Below are positions 1 to 10,021 of a stretch of 64,000 nucleotides of DNA, one piece after another (the first letter of the stretch is position 1; the number at the start of each line of letters is the position of its first letter). Source of the DNA: Candidatus Aalborgicola defluviihabitans (GTDB taxonomy: Bacteria; Pseudomonadota; Gammaproteobacteria; Burkholderiales; Burkholderiaceae_C); contig JADIXX010000003.1 in NCBI GenBank assembly GCA_016705575.1, positions 966,770-1,030,769 on the forward strand. Reading direction: 5' to 3'. A program made the translations under genes and the position numbers. The notes under the pieces are model-generated. The model did no database searches. It was not told the DNA's origin and saw nothing but the letters and a program-made list of their open reading frames with translations.

Positions 1-3000
1 GGAATACGCTCTTCCTCGATCGCGGGTTCGGATTGTGCTGTTTATGTAGGTATTTCAGGGGTCGACTATGGCATGCGTGCCATGGATGACCTCGCGGTCA
101 TGTCCTCGCATTCGATGACCGGCAACACGCTGAGCATTACCGCCAACCGAATTTCCTACTTTTTTGATCTGCGCGGACCTTCTGTTGCTGTCGATACCGC
201 CTGCTCATCTTCACTGGTCGCCTTGCACCATGCGTGCAACAGCCTTCGTTCTGGTGAATCATCGATGGCCTTGGTTGGTGGGGTTAATTTACTCCTGCAC
301 CCTTCCGCGTTTGTTGGATTTACCAAAGCATCCATGTTGTCGGTCGATGGGCAATGCCGCGCGTTTGATGCATCGGGCAATGGCTATGTGCGTAGCGAGG
401 GTGGGGCAGTCTTTGTACTGAAACCGCTTGAAAAGGCAGTCGCCGATGGTGACACCATTCAGGCCGTCATTCTGGCTTCTGGCGCAAACTCGGATGGCGG
501 ACGAAAGACCAGTCTCACGATTCCCAGTCGTGATGGCCAGACAGAACTTATGCGTGATGTTTTATCCCGTTCGGGCCTCAGCGCGAACGATGTTGACTAT
601 ATCGAGGCGCATGGCACTGGAACCGTGGTAGGTGACCCCATCGAGGCGGCCGCAATTGGCGCTGTGTACGGCGGCTCACGTGCAAACGGTGCGCCATTAC
701 CGATTGGATCAGTGAAGACCAATTTGGGGCATTTGGAGCCGGCTTCGGGAATGGCAGGGCTTGCCAAAGCAATTCTGATGCTAAAGAACCGAACCATACC
801 GCCCTCGCTGCACATGGTGACACTCAATCCGCACATCGATTTTGCGGGTCTGAACCTCAATGTAGTTACCCAATGTCAACCGTTGTCCACAGATCCAAAA
901 AAGGCGACTGTCGTGGGAGTCAACTCCTTTGGTTTCGGTGGTACCAATGCCCATGTTTTGATTCAGGAGTACCGGCCCGCCAACAGCCAGCAAGAGTTAC
1001 AACGGACTGTTAGTCCGCCTTTGTTTCTATCCGCCCGCACTGCGCAAGCCCTTCGAGACGTTGCAGGTCGTTATGCAATGCTTCTGCAAGAGCAGCCCCA
1101 AGCTCTGTACGACATTGCCTGTAGTGCCGCCCTGCGCCGCGACCCGATGCAAAAGCGGCTCGCAATTCAAGTGGAAAACCCGCTTGACATGGCGGCCGAG
1201 CTTGCTGCGTTTTCGCGTGGAGAGCCCGCGCCGCATGTGGTGCGGGAAGATGCCCCTATTCAGCCGGGCGGCATAGCATTCATTTATTCTGGAAACGGCT
1301 CGCAGTGGTTGGGTATGGGTCAACGGCTCATGGTGGATTCGCCCCGATTTTCCGAAATTCTGATCGAACTCGACGCTTCCATCCGTGAAGCCGCTGGCTT
1401 TTCCATCCTGGATGAACTGCTATGCGACGCAACAACTTCGCGGCTATCTGATACGGCCATTGCACAGCCGCTCCTATTCGCTTTGCAAGTCGCTTTGACC
1501 CGGATGTTGAGCGAACTGGGCATCAACCCGGTGGCGGTGGCTGGACACAGTGTTGGTGAAATAGCGGCAGCATGGGCGGCTGGCGCTTTGAGCCTGGATC
1601 AAGCGATTTTGGTCATTTGTGCGCGCAGCGCAGCACAAGCCCTGACGCGCGGCACGGGTCGGATGGCCGCTGTTTCCTTATCTGAGGTTGCGGCGCGTGA
1701 ACTGATTGCTGTTGGTGAATTCAACAGCATCGAAATTGCTGGCATCAATAGCCCAAATTACTTAACTCTCTCGGGGCCCTTAGTAGTGTTGGAGCGGTTC
1801 GGACACATGTTGGAATCGCGCCGGATTTTCTTCCGTCTACTCGATCTCGACTACGCGTTCCATAGTCGGACGATGGACCCCATCAAGGTTGATCTCCTGG
1901 AACGCCTTGTTGCGTTGACTCCCAATCCATGCTCGGATGTTGCGTTCGTTTCAACCGTCACCGGTGATGTTTTGGCTGGGTTGGAGCTGGATGCTGAATA
2001 TTGGTGGCGTAATATACGCCAGCCAGTTCGTTTCACGCAGGCCATTTCGACGCTTGCACAGCGTGGCTGCCGCGTATTTATTGAAATTGGCCCCCATGCC
2101 ATATTGCAGCGCTATATCAAAGATTCTCTTACAGCGGACGACGTACCCGCAGCCGTAGTGCCTACGCTGCGAAGAGATGACGACGGTTTGGAGCGCCTTG
2201 AAGAGGCGGCCTTGCGCGCCCATATGTTGCTTGTTCCGCATCAGTTGGGTTCCTTCTTTCCGACGCGCAGGCAAAATATGAGTTTGCCCAATTACCCTTG
2301 GCAGCGCGAACGACACTGGCACGCTGGTACCAATGAAGCCTACGGCGTACTCGAACAGCGCCGGGTACATCCTTTGCTAGGATGGCGACTGAAGGATGCA
2401 ACGGCTGCGTGGGAAAACGTCATTGACCCCGATATTTGTGATTGGCTGGGCGACCATAAGGTGGCCAACGCAATTGTGCTGCCAGGTTCTGCGTACATAG
2501 AAATCGCCCTTGCCGCGGCCCGTGAATATTTTGGAGGCTACCAACAGGAGATGGAGGAGCTTGAAATCCTATCTCCCATGGTCTTTGATGGCGAACACGC
2601 ACGCTGCCTGCGTTTCGAATTGTCAGTGCGTGATGGCGGATTCCAAATTCTGAGTCGCCAGCGTTTGAGCACGGATGATTGGAACTTGAACGCCGTTGGG
2701 CAACTTCTGGGTGCCCCCGTCGTAGGCGAGGGAACTGGTAGTGTTTCTTTCCTGGGTCAAAAGCCGGAGGATGCCATCTCCGTAGACCATGACACTCACT
2801 ACCGCCTAACAAGTGCATTGGGTCTCGACTATGGACCTAGCTTCCAGGGGCTCGATTGCTGTTGGATACAGGGGCACACTTTGCAGGTCAAATTAGGCGT
2901 CCCTGCGGCAGTGCAAGAAGCGGTCGAACAGTATTTGATACATCCTGCGCTACTTGATGTGTGCTTTCAATCGCTGGTTGATTTTTTTCAGGAGGACATT

Positions 3001-6000
3001 GAGGCGGGGCAGGGCGTTCCATTCCTGCCCGTCAAAGTCGGGCGTCTGCGCTTGTACGGCAATACCCCCATTGCGCACTTCCGTGTCTATCTACGCCGCC
3101 GGGGATCCCGCTCCTTAGTGGCCGATTTTGAACTCTTGGATGCTGCCGGACGCATCATTGCTACGCTTGCCGCCTGTCGCTTTCGTGCCGCTCCTTTGCA
3201 GCGACGCAAACAAGCGCCACCAGCCTGCTGGACTACTGTTGCGCATTTGAAGCCGACTGTGGAAGACCAACTGTACAGCCCCATCCCATCCAGCCGCGAT
3301 CTGACCAAACATTTGCAGGTCTGCTTTTCAGGAATGCGTTCAGCAACAGTGCGCACGGACTATTTTCAAGGGGCGTTGCCGCTCTTCGAAGCCTTGACAG
3401 TGTCCTTCGTTGGGGAGGTATTTCAGGAGTTGTCCACGCAGATTCATGCTTCACTGCAACACGCCTTGGCCCGACCCGAGACAGTGGATCCCGTAGTGCG
3501 TCCGTTCTTTCTTTGGATCATCAATGTATTGCAGCAAAACGATTTGCTTGTCATGGACTCTGGCGGGGAATGGACCCTGCGGCCAACTGACCTTCCGCCG
3601 GCTCAGAGCATTTGGCGAACGCTTCTACGGGACTACCCGGAGAATTTGCCTGAACTCGTTCTTTCTTCCCGAACCGGTAGGGAGTTGGCAGGGCTGATTC
3701 GATCCAGTCTGACGGGTGAGTCGCTAGCGCGCAAATTGCGCCACAACCACCAATATGAGTTGTTATTTAACGACTCGCCATCCTACGTTGGTACCCGGTT
3801 CGCCATACAAAACATATTGCAAACGCTTGCGGCGGACTGGCCGGTCCACCGCAGGTTGCGTGTGTTGGAAATCATAGCTGGATCCAATGCGTCAGTGGAG
3901 CACGTGGTAACGGAAGTCCCTGGCGTTCAGCTTGACTACGTTGTTGCTTCAGCCAATGCCGAGGTCCATTCCCATCTACAAGCGGAGTATGACGGGCATC
4001 CTTTTGTTGTAGTGGTCAAGGCAGAAGGTGATGCACTTGACTTGGTTGCAGTAGACGCGATTCCAGAACACTTTGATGTCATTATCCTTGAACATGTTCT
4101 GCACCGGTCAAATCACGCTCCAAGCGCCTTGACTGCATTGCGTCGCAGACTCGCCAAATCTGGCTTACTGATCCTCGCCGAACGACATCCTGACATGGTT
4201 GCGGACTTTATTTTTGGTCTTGATGCTGCTTGGTGGCGTACCAGTCAAAGTGGTGCAGTCATAGCACGGCTTGCCACCCCCAAATCGTGGGAACGCACTT
4301 TGAGTGATCAAGGCTTTGTCGATATAGAGATCTTTCAAGAACCCGCCAGCGAGGATTTGGCTGCAGGTGCTTACCTCGTGTTGTCCAAACGATCCGTTGA
4401 AGATGCCATTCTGATTGCACCTCCTGTTGTTCAGAGCTGGTTGTTGGTCGGCGATGTCACTGGTCCGGTGCGCCTGGTGGTGGACAGCCTGCGTAGCCAT
4501 CTTGAATCCCGTGGGCAGAATGTTCGCCAAGCCGTACTTGGGAAGGTTGGCGATCTAGCCACTGATCTGCATTTCATTCCACAAAGTCCAGAATCGGCGG
4601 AAGAACTGCTGACTACAGGGCGTTCGATATTGTCTCGAATCGACAATATCGTTTACATGGCGGGGGTTGTTACCTCCGTGGATGCAGACGTTGCAGATCT
4701 GACCGATCGAAACGTAGTTGCTGCACTTCACCTGGTTCGGGCATTGGCGCGCACCACAGATCAGACACGCCTGTGGTTAGTCACAGCCGGTGGAGCATTG
4801 TTTGAAGGTGCTGTCCACAATCCCATCGAGGACGTACAGCAGGCCGCGTTGTGGGGTTTCGGACGCGTGGTCATGAACGAATACCCCGCACTGGCATGCA
4901 CTCTGATTGACTTCGATATTCACCAAACATCCGTCTCCGACCTTTCCAGCCGCCTGGAGTATGAGTTGTTGTTTCCTGACGGCGAGCGGGAGATCGTTCT
5001 TACTTCTGCGGGTCGCTATGGTCTTCGCATGCAACGTGCTTCTCCTCTGTCCGCACACAAAGCAGCAGATCGCTATCGGTTGGATTTTGCAGTTCCGGGC
5101 CAACTACGCAACTTGGCATGGTTGCCCCAAGTCGAGCGGGCGTTGGCCGCCAACGAAATGGAAGTACGTGTCGCTGCAACCGGTCTCAATTTTCGGGACG
5201 TAATGTATGTCATGGGATTGTTGCCTGACGAGGCAGTTGAGAGCGGCTTTGCCGGTGCCAGTCTGGGTCTTGAATTCTCCGGTGTCGTCTCCCGTGTGGG
5301 TGGGGACTGTGACGGGTTCGTGGTTGGTGACGCGGTCATGGGCTTTGGCGCTGCTTGTTTTTCCAGCCATGTTGTCACCCAGACAAGTGCTGTTACCCAC
5401 AAACCAACGGAGTGGTCTTTCGAGGCCGCCGCCACGGTGCCCACCGTGTTCTTCACTGTTTACTACGCACTCAAGCAACTTGCAGATTTGCAAAGCGGCG
5501 AACGGGTTCTCATTCATGGGGCCGCGGGCGGTGTCGGAATTGCAGCGATTCAACTGGCGCTCCATTTAGGGGCAGAGATTTTTGCCACTGTTGGCAGTGA
5601 CGACAAGCGTGACTTTGTTGCCTTACTGGGTGCAGACCATGTGTATGACTCCAGAAGTCTCGACTTTGCTGACAACATATTGTCTCGCACCGGTGGCGAA
5701 GGGGTCGATGTTGTACTCAACTCACTTGCAGGGGAAGCCATTCGTCGCAATTTGAAGGTTCTTAAACCGTTCGGTCGGTTCCTGGAATTGGGCAAGCGCG
5801 ATTTCTTTGAAAACACCCCAATTGGGTTGCGACCATTTAAAAACAATATCAGCTACTTTGGAATCGATGCGGACCAGTTACTTCTGGCGCGTCCGACTCT
5901 GGCCACACGGTTGTTCCGAGAGGTAATGGCTCTTTTCCGCCAAGGGATTTTGTTTCCATTGCCCTATCGCACTTTTCCAGCCAGCCAAGTGGTTGATGCT

Positions 6001-7329
6001 TTTCGCGCCATGCAGCAATCGAGACATATTGGCAAGGTCGTTGTCAATATGAGTAACGTGCCTGCCGTGGAGAATCCAACGGAAATTGCGGCGCCTAGAA
6101 TCCGGTTCTCCAGTGAATCGGTTTGGCTGGTGACCGGCGGTCTTTCCGGATTTGGGTTGGAATCGGCACGCTGGCTAGCGCAGCGTGGTGCAGGGCAACT
6201 AGTGCTCGTCGGTCGCCGGGGTCTGGACACCCCGGGTGCTGCGATAGCGGTAGCTGAATTCATCCAATTGGGCTCGCAGGTTCAAGTCGTTGCATGCGAC
6301 GTCACCAACCGAGGCGATGTGCAAGCCTTGTTGGACGATTTGCAACACAATGGAACAACGTTGACCGGTATCTTGCATGCCGCCATGGTTCTGGATGACA
6401 CCATGATCGGCAATATGGATGCTGATTGCATGCGTAAAGTGTTGGCTCCCAAAATGCGCGGCGCCTGGAACCTGCATTGCCTGACTTTGGACATGCGAAT
6501 CGACCACTTTGTACTGTACTCGTCCATTACAAGTAGTATGGGCAATCCCGGCCAAGCAAACTACGTTGCAGCCAATGCAGCACTGGAAGGCCTTGCCACC
6601 ATGCGGCGGGCCATGGGCCTGCCGGCAACCTGCATCGGATGGGGGCCCATTGGTGATGCGGGTTACCTCACGCGTAATCAGGCAGTCAAAGACAGTTTGG
6701 CCTCGCGCCTGGGCGCTGAGCCGCTCCATGCAAGTGCAGCGTTGGCCATGCTGGACGGTCTGCTGTCAGGCCCAGCCGTCACCACCACCGTGGCCGATTT
6801 TGATTGGCACACACTCGCGCGTCTTCTGCCATCGTCGCAGTCGGCTCGATTTGATATCCTGCGTAAACAGGCTGGTACCGCCAACGATGCAAACTCAGAC
6901 AACGATGATCTTCAGACCCTGATTGCGGGCAAATCGGCTGACGAAGTGCGGGTCATTATTCAGACCCTGGTCACGCGAGAAATTTCGCAGGTTTTGTGTG
7001 TAAGGCCTGAACACATCGAACTCAACCAATCACTCCACGATCTGGGCATGGACTCACTGATGGGGGTGGAGTTGGCGCTGGGGCTTGAAAAGCGCTTTGG
7101 GATACAGTTGCCCCCCATGATGCTCAGCGAAGGGCCCTCGGTTGAGCGTGTCACAAGGCGCATTGTGGATCGCATCCTTGGGTCTTCCGACAAGCCTGAA
7201 ACTGCTCAACCTGATTCGATGGATTCGGTGGTTTCAATGATGGCCACCCAGCATGGGGAAGAATTTACCCTGGAAGAAGTGAGCATTACCGTTGCGCATG
7301 TTCGAACCCGCACGCAGGCGCAAGGATGA
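1..7329 (+). CDS. Reducing type I polyketide synthase (5' end outside window)
   Basis: The frame is open from base 1, so the N-terminal part of the ketosynthase is missing. Residues below are numbered from the Met at 73. Domains in order: KS with DTACSSS (Cys44), AHGTGT (His180) and His220; AT with GHSVGE (Ser493) and a YAFHS motif at 594-598, which does not settle the extender unit; DH with His795 and Asp962, where the usual HxxxGxxxxP reads HKVANAIVLP (Gly to Asn); a methyltransferase-like region near 1264-1380 with a degenerate SAM loop (LEIIAGSNAS); a structural KR half near 1455-1640; ER with the NADPH loop HGAAGGVG at 1815; KR with VTGGLSGFG near 2019 and NYVAAN; ACP with GMDSLMG (Ser2328). 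Such a set should make a fully reduced acyl chain. It lies 4 nt before an alpha-oxoamine synthase, as in the rhizobial RkpA/RkpG pair of K-antigen loci. The chain is inferred to be part of the capsule lipid carrier; the product is unknown. Confidence 0.93.
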   Translation, partial: GIRSSSIAGSDCAVYVGISGVDYGMRAMDDLAVMSSHSMTGNTLSITANRISYFFDLRGPSVAVDTACSSSLVALHHACNSLRSGESSMALVGGVNLLLHPSAFVGFTKASMLSVDGQCRAFDASGNGYVRSEGGAVFVLKPLEKAVADGDTIQAVILASGANSDGGRKTSLTIPSRDGQTELMRDVLSRSGLSANDVDYIEAHGTGTVVGDPIEAAAIGAVYGGSRANGAPLPIGSVKTNLGHLEPASGMAGLAKAILMLKNRTIPPSLHMVTLNPHIDFAGLNLNVVTQCQPLSTDPKKATVVGVNSFGFGGTNAHVLIQEYRPANSQQELQRTVSPPLFLSARTAQALRDVAGRYAMLLQEQPQALYDIACSAALRRDPMQKRLAIQVENPLDMAAELAAFSRGEPAPHVVREDAPIQPGGIAFIYSGNGSQWLGMGQRLMVDSPRFSEILIELDASIREAAGFSILDELLCDATTSRLSDTAIAQPLLFALQVALTRMLSELGINPVAVAGHSVGEIAAAWAAGALSLDQAILVICARSAAQALTRGTGRMAAVSLSEVAARELIAVGEFNSIEIAGINSPNYLTLSGPLVVLERFGHMLESRRIFFRLLDLDYAFHSRTMDPIKVDLLERLVALTPNPCSDVAFVSTVTGDVLAGLELDAEYWWRNIRQPVRFTQAISTLAQRGCRVFIEIGPHAILQRYIKDSLTADDVPAAVVPTLRRDDDGLERLEEAALRAHMLLVPHQLGSFFPTRRQNMSLPNYPWQRERHWHAGTNEAYGVLEQRRVHPLLGWRLKDATAAWENVIDPDICDWLGDHKVANAIVLPGSAYIEIALAAAREYFGGYQQEMEELEILSPMVFDGEHARCLRFELSVRDGGFQILSRQRLSTDDWNLNAVGQLLGAPVVGEGTGSVSFLGQKPEDAISVDHDTHYRLTSALGLDYGPSFQGLDCCWIQGHTLQVKLGVPAAVQEAVEQYLIHPALLDVCFQSLVDFFQEDIEAGQGVPFLPVKVGRLRLYGNTPIAHFRVYLRRRGSRSLVADFELLDAAGRIIATLAACRFRAAPLQRRKQAPPACWTTVAHLKPTVEDQLYSPIPSSRDLTKHLQVCFSGMRSATVRTDYFQGALPLFEALTVSFVGEVFQELSTQIHASLQHALARPETVDPVVRPFFLWIINVLQQNDLLVMDSGGEWTLRPTDLPPAQSIWRTLLRDYPENLPELVLSSRTGRELAGLIRSSLTGESLARKLRHNHQYELLFNDSPSYVGTRFAIQNILQTLAADWPVHRRLRVLEIIAGSNASVEHVVTEVPGVQLDYVVASANAEVHSHLQAEYDGHPFVVVVKAEGDALDLVAVDAIPEHFDVIILEHVLHRSNHAPSALTALRRRLAKSGLLILAERHPDMVADFIFGLDAAWWRTSQSGAVIARLATPKSWERTLSDQGFVDIEIFQEPASEDLAAGAYLVLSKRSVEDAILIAPPVVQSWLLVGDVTGPVRLVVDSLRSHLESRGQNVRQAVLGKVGDLATDLHFIPQSPESAEELLTTGRSILSRIDNIVYMAGVVTSVDADVADLTDRNVVAALHLVRALARTTDQTRLWLVTAGGALFEGAVHNPIEDVQQAALWGFGRVVMNEYPALACTLIDFDIHQTSVSDLSSRLEYELLFPDGEREIVLTSAGRYGLRMQRASPLSAHKAADRYRLDFAVPGQLRNLAWLPQVERALAANEMEVRVAATGLNFRDVMYVMGLLPDEAVESGFAGASLGLEFSGVVSRVGGDCDGFVVGDAVMGFGAACFSSHVVTQTSAVTHKPTEWSFEAAATVPTVFFTVYYALKQLADLQSGERVLIHGAAGGVGIAAIQLALHLGAEIFATVGSDDKRDFVALLGADHVYDSRSLDFADNILSRTGGEGVDVVLNSLAGEAIRRNLKVLKPFGRFLELGKRDFFENTPIGLRPFKNNISYFGIDADQLLLARPTLATRLFREVMALFRQGILFPLPYRTFPASQVVDAFRAMQQSRHIGKVVVNMSNVPAVENPTEIAAPRIRFSSESVWLVTGGLSGFGLESARWLAQRGAGQLVLVGRRGLDTPGAAIAVAEFIQLGSQVQVVACDVTNRGDVQALLDDLQHNGTTLTGILHAAMVLDDTMIGNMDADCMRKVLAPKMRGAWNLHCLTLDMRIDHFVLYSSITSSMGNPGQANYVAANAALEGLATMRRAMGLPATCIGWGPIGDAGYLTRNQAVKDSLASRLGAEPLHASAALAMLDGLLSGPAVTTTVADFDWHTLARLLPSSQSARFDILRKQAGTANDANSDNDDLQTLIAGKSADEVRVIIQTLVTREISQVLCVRPEHIELNQSLHDLGMDSLMGVELALGLEKRFGIQLPPMMLSEGPSVERVTRRIVDRILGSSDKPETAQPDSMDSVVSMMATQHGEEFTLEEVSITVAHVRTRTQAQG

Positions 7330-7333
7330 TGTC

Positions 7334-8668
7334 ATGACCAAAGCCACCTTCGGTCTTATGGAAAAAGCGCGTGATGAATTGGCCAAGCGCTTCCTGAACC
7401 TCAAAGAGCGACGTGAACTGACGGACGATCATGCCAAACCCATGCACCACGATGCGCAATGGGCCCATATTCCAGAAAAGTTCTGTCGCTTTGATCGACA
7501 CCCTGGCTACGAAAAGATGCTGGTTCCGCAGTCGGCTGCCGACCGGTTGGGCTTGGTCAACCCGTTCTTCAAATCGCACGATGGTGTGGCAGGCGCGACA
7601 ACTCTGATTGATGGCCGCACCTATATCAACTTCTCCAGTTACAACTACCTGGGTTTTTCTGGCCACCCCAAGATCAACAAGGCAGCTAAAGATGCCATCG
7701 ACCGCTATGGGACGTCGGCATCAGCCAGCCGTTTGGTGGCTGGCGAACGCCCGGTACAACGCGAATTGGAAGAGGCGCTTGCCGAGTTGCACGATGTTGA
7801 GGATTGCGTGGTTTTCGTTAGTGGGCATGCAACCAATGTCAGTACCATCGGGTACATCTTCGGCCCCAAAGACCTCGTCATCCACGATACCCTGATCCAC
7901 AACAGTAGTCTGGAAGGCATCAAGCTCTCTGGCGCTGCACGACGATCGTTTCCCCATAACGACTGTGCGGCGCTGGATTCCATTTTGGGCGATATCCGTG
8001 GCCAATTCGAGCGAGTGCTAATTATTGTTGAAGGCCTCTACAGCATGGATGGAGACATCCCCGACTTGCCCAGGCTGATTGAAATCAAAACACGACACAA
8101 AGCCTTTTTGATGGTGGACGAGGCACATGCGCTTGGCGTGCTCGGCAAGACCGGCAAAGGAATCCGTGAACACTTTGGCGTGAGCGGCAAATCGGTCGAT
8201 ATCTGGATGGGTACGCTCAGCAAGACTCTGGCCAGCTGTGGTGGCTATATTGCTGGCGAGCGTGCACTTGTTCAAAACCTGAAGTACTTTGCGCCTGGCT
8301 TTGTCTACAGCGTTGGCATTGCTCCTCCATTGGCTGCGTGCGCGCTGGAGGCGATCAAAATCATGCTTGATGAGCCCGAACGCGTGGCACGCCTTCAAGA
8401 GCGGGGAGCCCAATTCTTGGTGCTTGCAAAGGAGCATGGCATTGACACCGGTCTATCGCAAGGCTTTGCGGTGACGCCCGCCATCCTCAAAAGCTCCCTA
8501 AGGGCCGTGAAGGTGTCCAGCCGCATGTTTGAAAGCGGGATCAATGTGCAACCCATCATTTACCCAGCTGTTGAAGAGCGGGCAGCGCGTTTGCGATTCT
8601 TTATTTGCCACGCACATACCGAGGCGCAGTTACGGATTGCGGTGCAAACATTGGCCAGCGCCCATTAG
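7334..8668 (+). CDS. Alpha-oxoamine synthase (AONS/serine palmitoyltransferase-like)
   Basis: PLP-dependent enzyme of about 444 residues that condenses an amino acid with an acyl thioester, releasing CO2. The PLP lysine is Lys297 in GTLSKTLASCGGY, and VDEAHALGVLG carries the PLP-ring Asp. SYNYLGFSGHP, GTSASASRLVAGE and a typical C-terminal half complete the family pattern. I chose the ATG 4 nt after the PKS stop; an upstream in-frame Met lies within the PKS. The N-terminal ~75 residues are longer than in KBL or BioF. Tight coupling to a PKS with a terminal ACP suggests that it takes the PKS-bound chain and releases it as a 2-amino-3-keto lipid. RkpG in Sinorhizobium meliloti K-antigen synthesis is the closest setting I know. 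KBL and BioF are less likely because no threonine or biotin genes are nearby. Amino-acid preference cannot be read from the sequence. Confidence 0.9.
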   Translation: MTKATFGLMEKARDELAKRFLNLKERRELTDDHAKPMHHDAQWAHIPEKFCRFDRHPGYEKMLVPQSAADRLGLVNPFFKSHDGVAGATTLIDGRTYINFSSYNYLGFSGHPKINKAAKDAIDRYGTSASASRLVAGERPVQRELEEALAELHDVEDCVVFVSGHATNVSTIGYIFGPKDLVIHDTLIHNSSLEGIKLSGAARRSFPHNDCAALDSILGDIRGQFERVLIIVEGLYSMDGDIPDLPRLIEIKTRHKAFLMVDEAHALGVLGKTGKGIREHFGVSGKSVDIWMGTLSKTLASCGGYIAGERALVQNLKYFAPGFVYSVGIAPPLAACALEAIKIMLDEPERVARLQERGAQFLVLAKEHGIDTGLSQGFAVTPAILKSSLRAVKVSSRMFESGINVQPIIYPAVEERAARLRFFICHAHTEAQLRIAVQTLASAH

Positions 8669-8692
8669 CAACCAGCTTGAACTTACCACCCG

Positions 8693-9986
8693 ATGCTTAC
8701 ACCCACCATTCTCCGCGGCGGCTCTGGTTCACGACGTTGCCCCGTAACGCGCGAACTGCATCCCAAACCCTCCATTCGCCGGGCTGATGGGCAATGTCTG
8801 CTCGGGAAAGTATTTTTGCGTGGTGCACCGCCGCCAAGTGTGGCCGAAATCCTCACGATTACCAACCGTGAATTGTTTTTTGAAACTGATGACGATTTCC
8901 GTGAGCTCAACACCACCCGCCTTGCAACCACTTTTGTCCTAGAACCCTTTGGCCGCAACACTGCCGCCAACATTGCCACTGCGGCGTTCAGCGTTGCAAA
9001 GGCGCATGGTGAAGAAACCATTTTGCTCGTACTCGTAGCCGATCACCTCATTGCTGACGAAGCTGTGTTTTCTGCTCCGGCAGTCCATGTAACGGTACTG
9101 CCCCAACAGGGCAAACTTGTCGCATGTGGTATTCAGCCTACTAGCACTAAAGCGGGCTATGGTTATATCGAATTCAATGGCAACCAGGTACTGCGCTTTG
9201 TTGAGAAGCTCACGTTGGCCAAAGCACAAGAGTATTTCAATTCTGGCCACTTTTTTTGGAGCTCCGGCACGTTCTGCCCCAGTGCAGATCGCATCCGCAA
9301 GGCCATGGCACTGGACTGTCCTGATGTGCTTCAGGCCGTCCATGCTTTCCTGGAAAAATCCCGCAAAGCCAATGGCAAGGGCTTCAGCCAGATAGAACTG
9401 GACGCAGTAGCCTTCACCACCGTGCCGGACAACTCCATCGACTACGCCGCTATGGGAAAGACCCCGGGCGTTGCTGTAGTGCCCTGCAATATTGTTTGGA
9501 GCGACATTGATTCCGGGAATACACGGGGTGATCTGGTGGACCCAGATGCCATTTTGGTGGTCGACAAAGCCAGTGCCCAAGATGTCAAGCACATCTATGC
9601 CAAGCTCAAAGCGCTGGGGCATGCCGAGCACAATCTTCACCGCACCGTGCACCTACCGCTGGGTCATGTACACCTTGAAGGAGGAAGGCACGGGATTCTC
9701 AAAATCAAGCGTATCGAAGTCAAGCCAGGTACCCGTATGGGTCTGCAAATGCGCCACCACCGCCGCGAACACTGTATCGTTGTTTATGGCATGGCAAAGG
9801 TAACTTATGGCGAGGGTGAGTTCTATGTCAGCACCAATGAATCCACCTATATACAAGCAGATCACAAGGCACAGACTGGAGAATCCGAGCCTGTTGAGCC
9901 TTGCCATGATCGAAGTACAAAGTGGCCAGTATTTGGGTGTGGACGACATCGTCCATTTGCAAAATTACTACGGACGCGTCGTGTAG
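8693..9986 (+). pseudogene. manC: Decayed manC/algA-type mannose-1-P guanylyltransferase
   Basis: It clearly derives from the bifunctional GDP-mannose pyrophosphorylase/phosphomannose isomerase family (GRNTAANIA, ADHLI, QQGKLVACGIQPTS, SIDYAAM, VPCNIVWSDI, then the cupin part KIKRIEVKPG and TNESTYI). It is badly worn. The nucleotide-binding loop GGSGSRLWP reads GGSGSRRCP, VEKP reads VEKL, and WSDIGSW reads WSDIDSG. About 45 residues are missing between DPDA and ILVVDK; both sides normally carry a Pro-Asp-Ala, so the deletion may have used that short homology. An extra G near 9871 shifts the C-terminus; in the other frame it resumes as MIEVQSGQYLGVDD and ends at 9986. The Met at 8693 fits the family N-terminus. 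It is probably inactive, so GDP-mannose, if used, must come from elsewhere. Confidence 0.85.
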
Positions 9987-10021
9987 ACCGCTAACTTCCG
10001 GTGAAATAATCGAAATATTGC

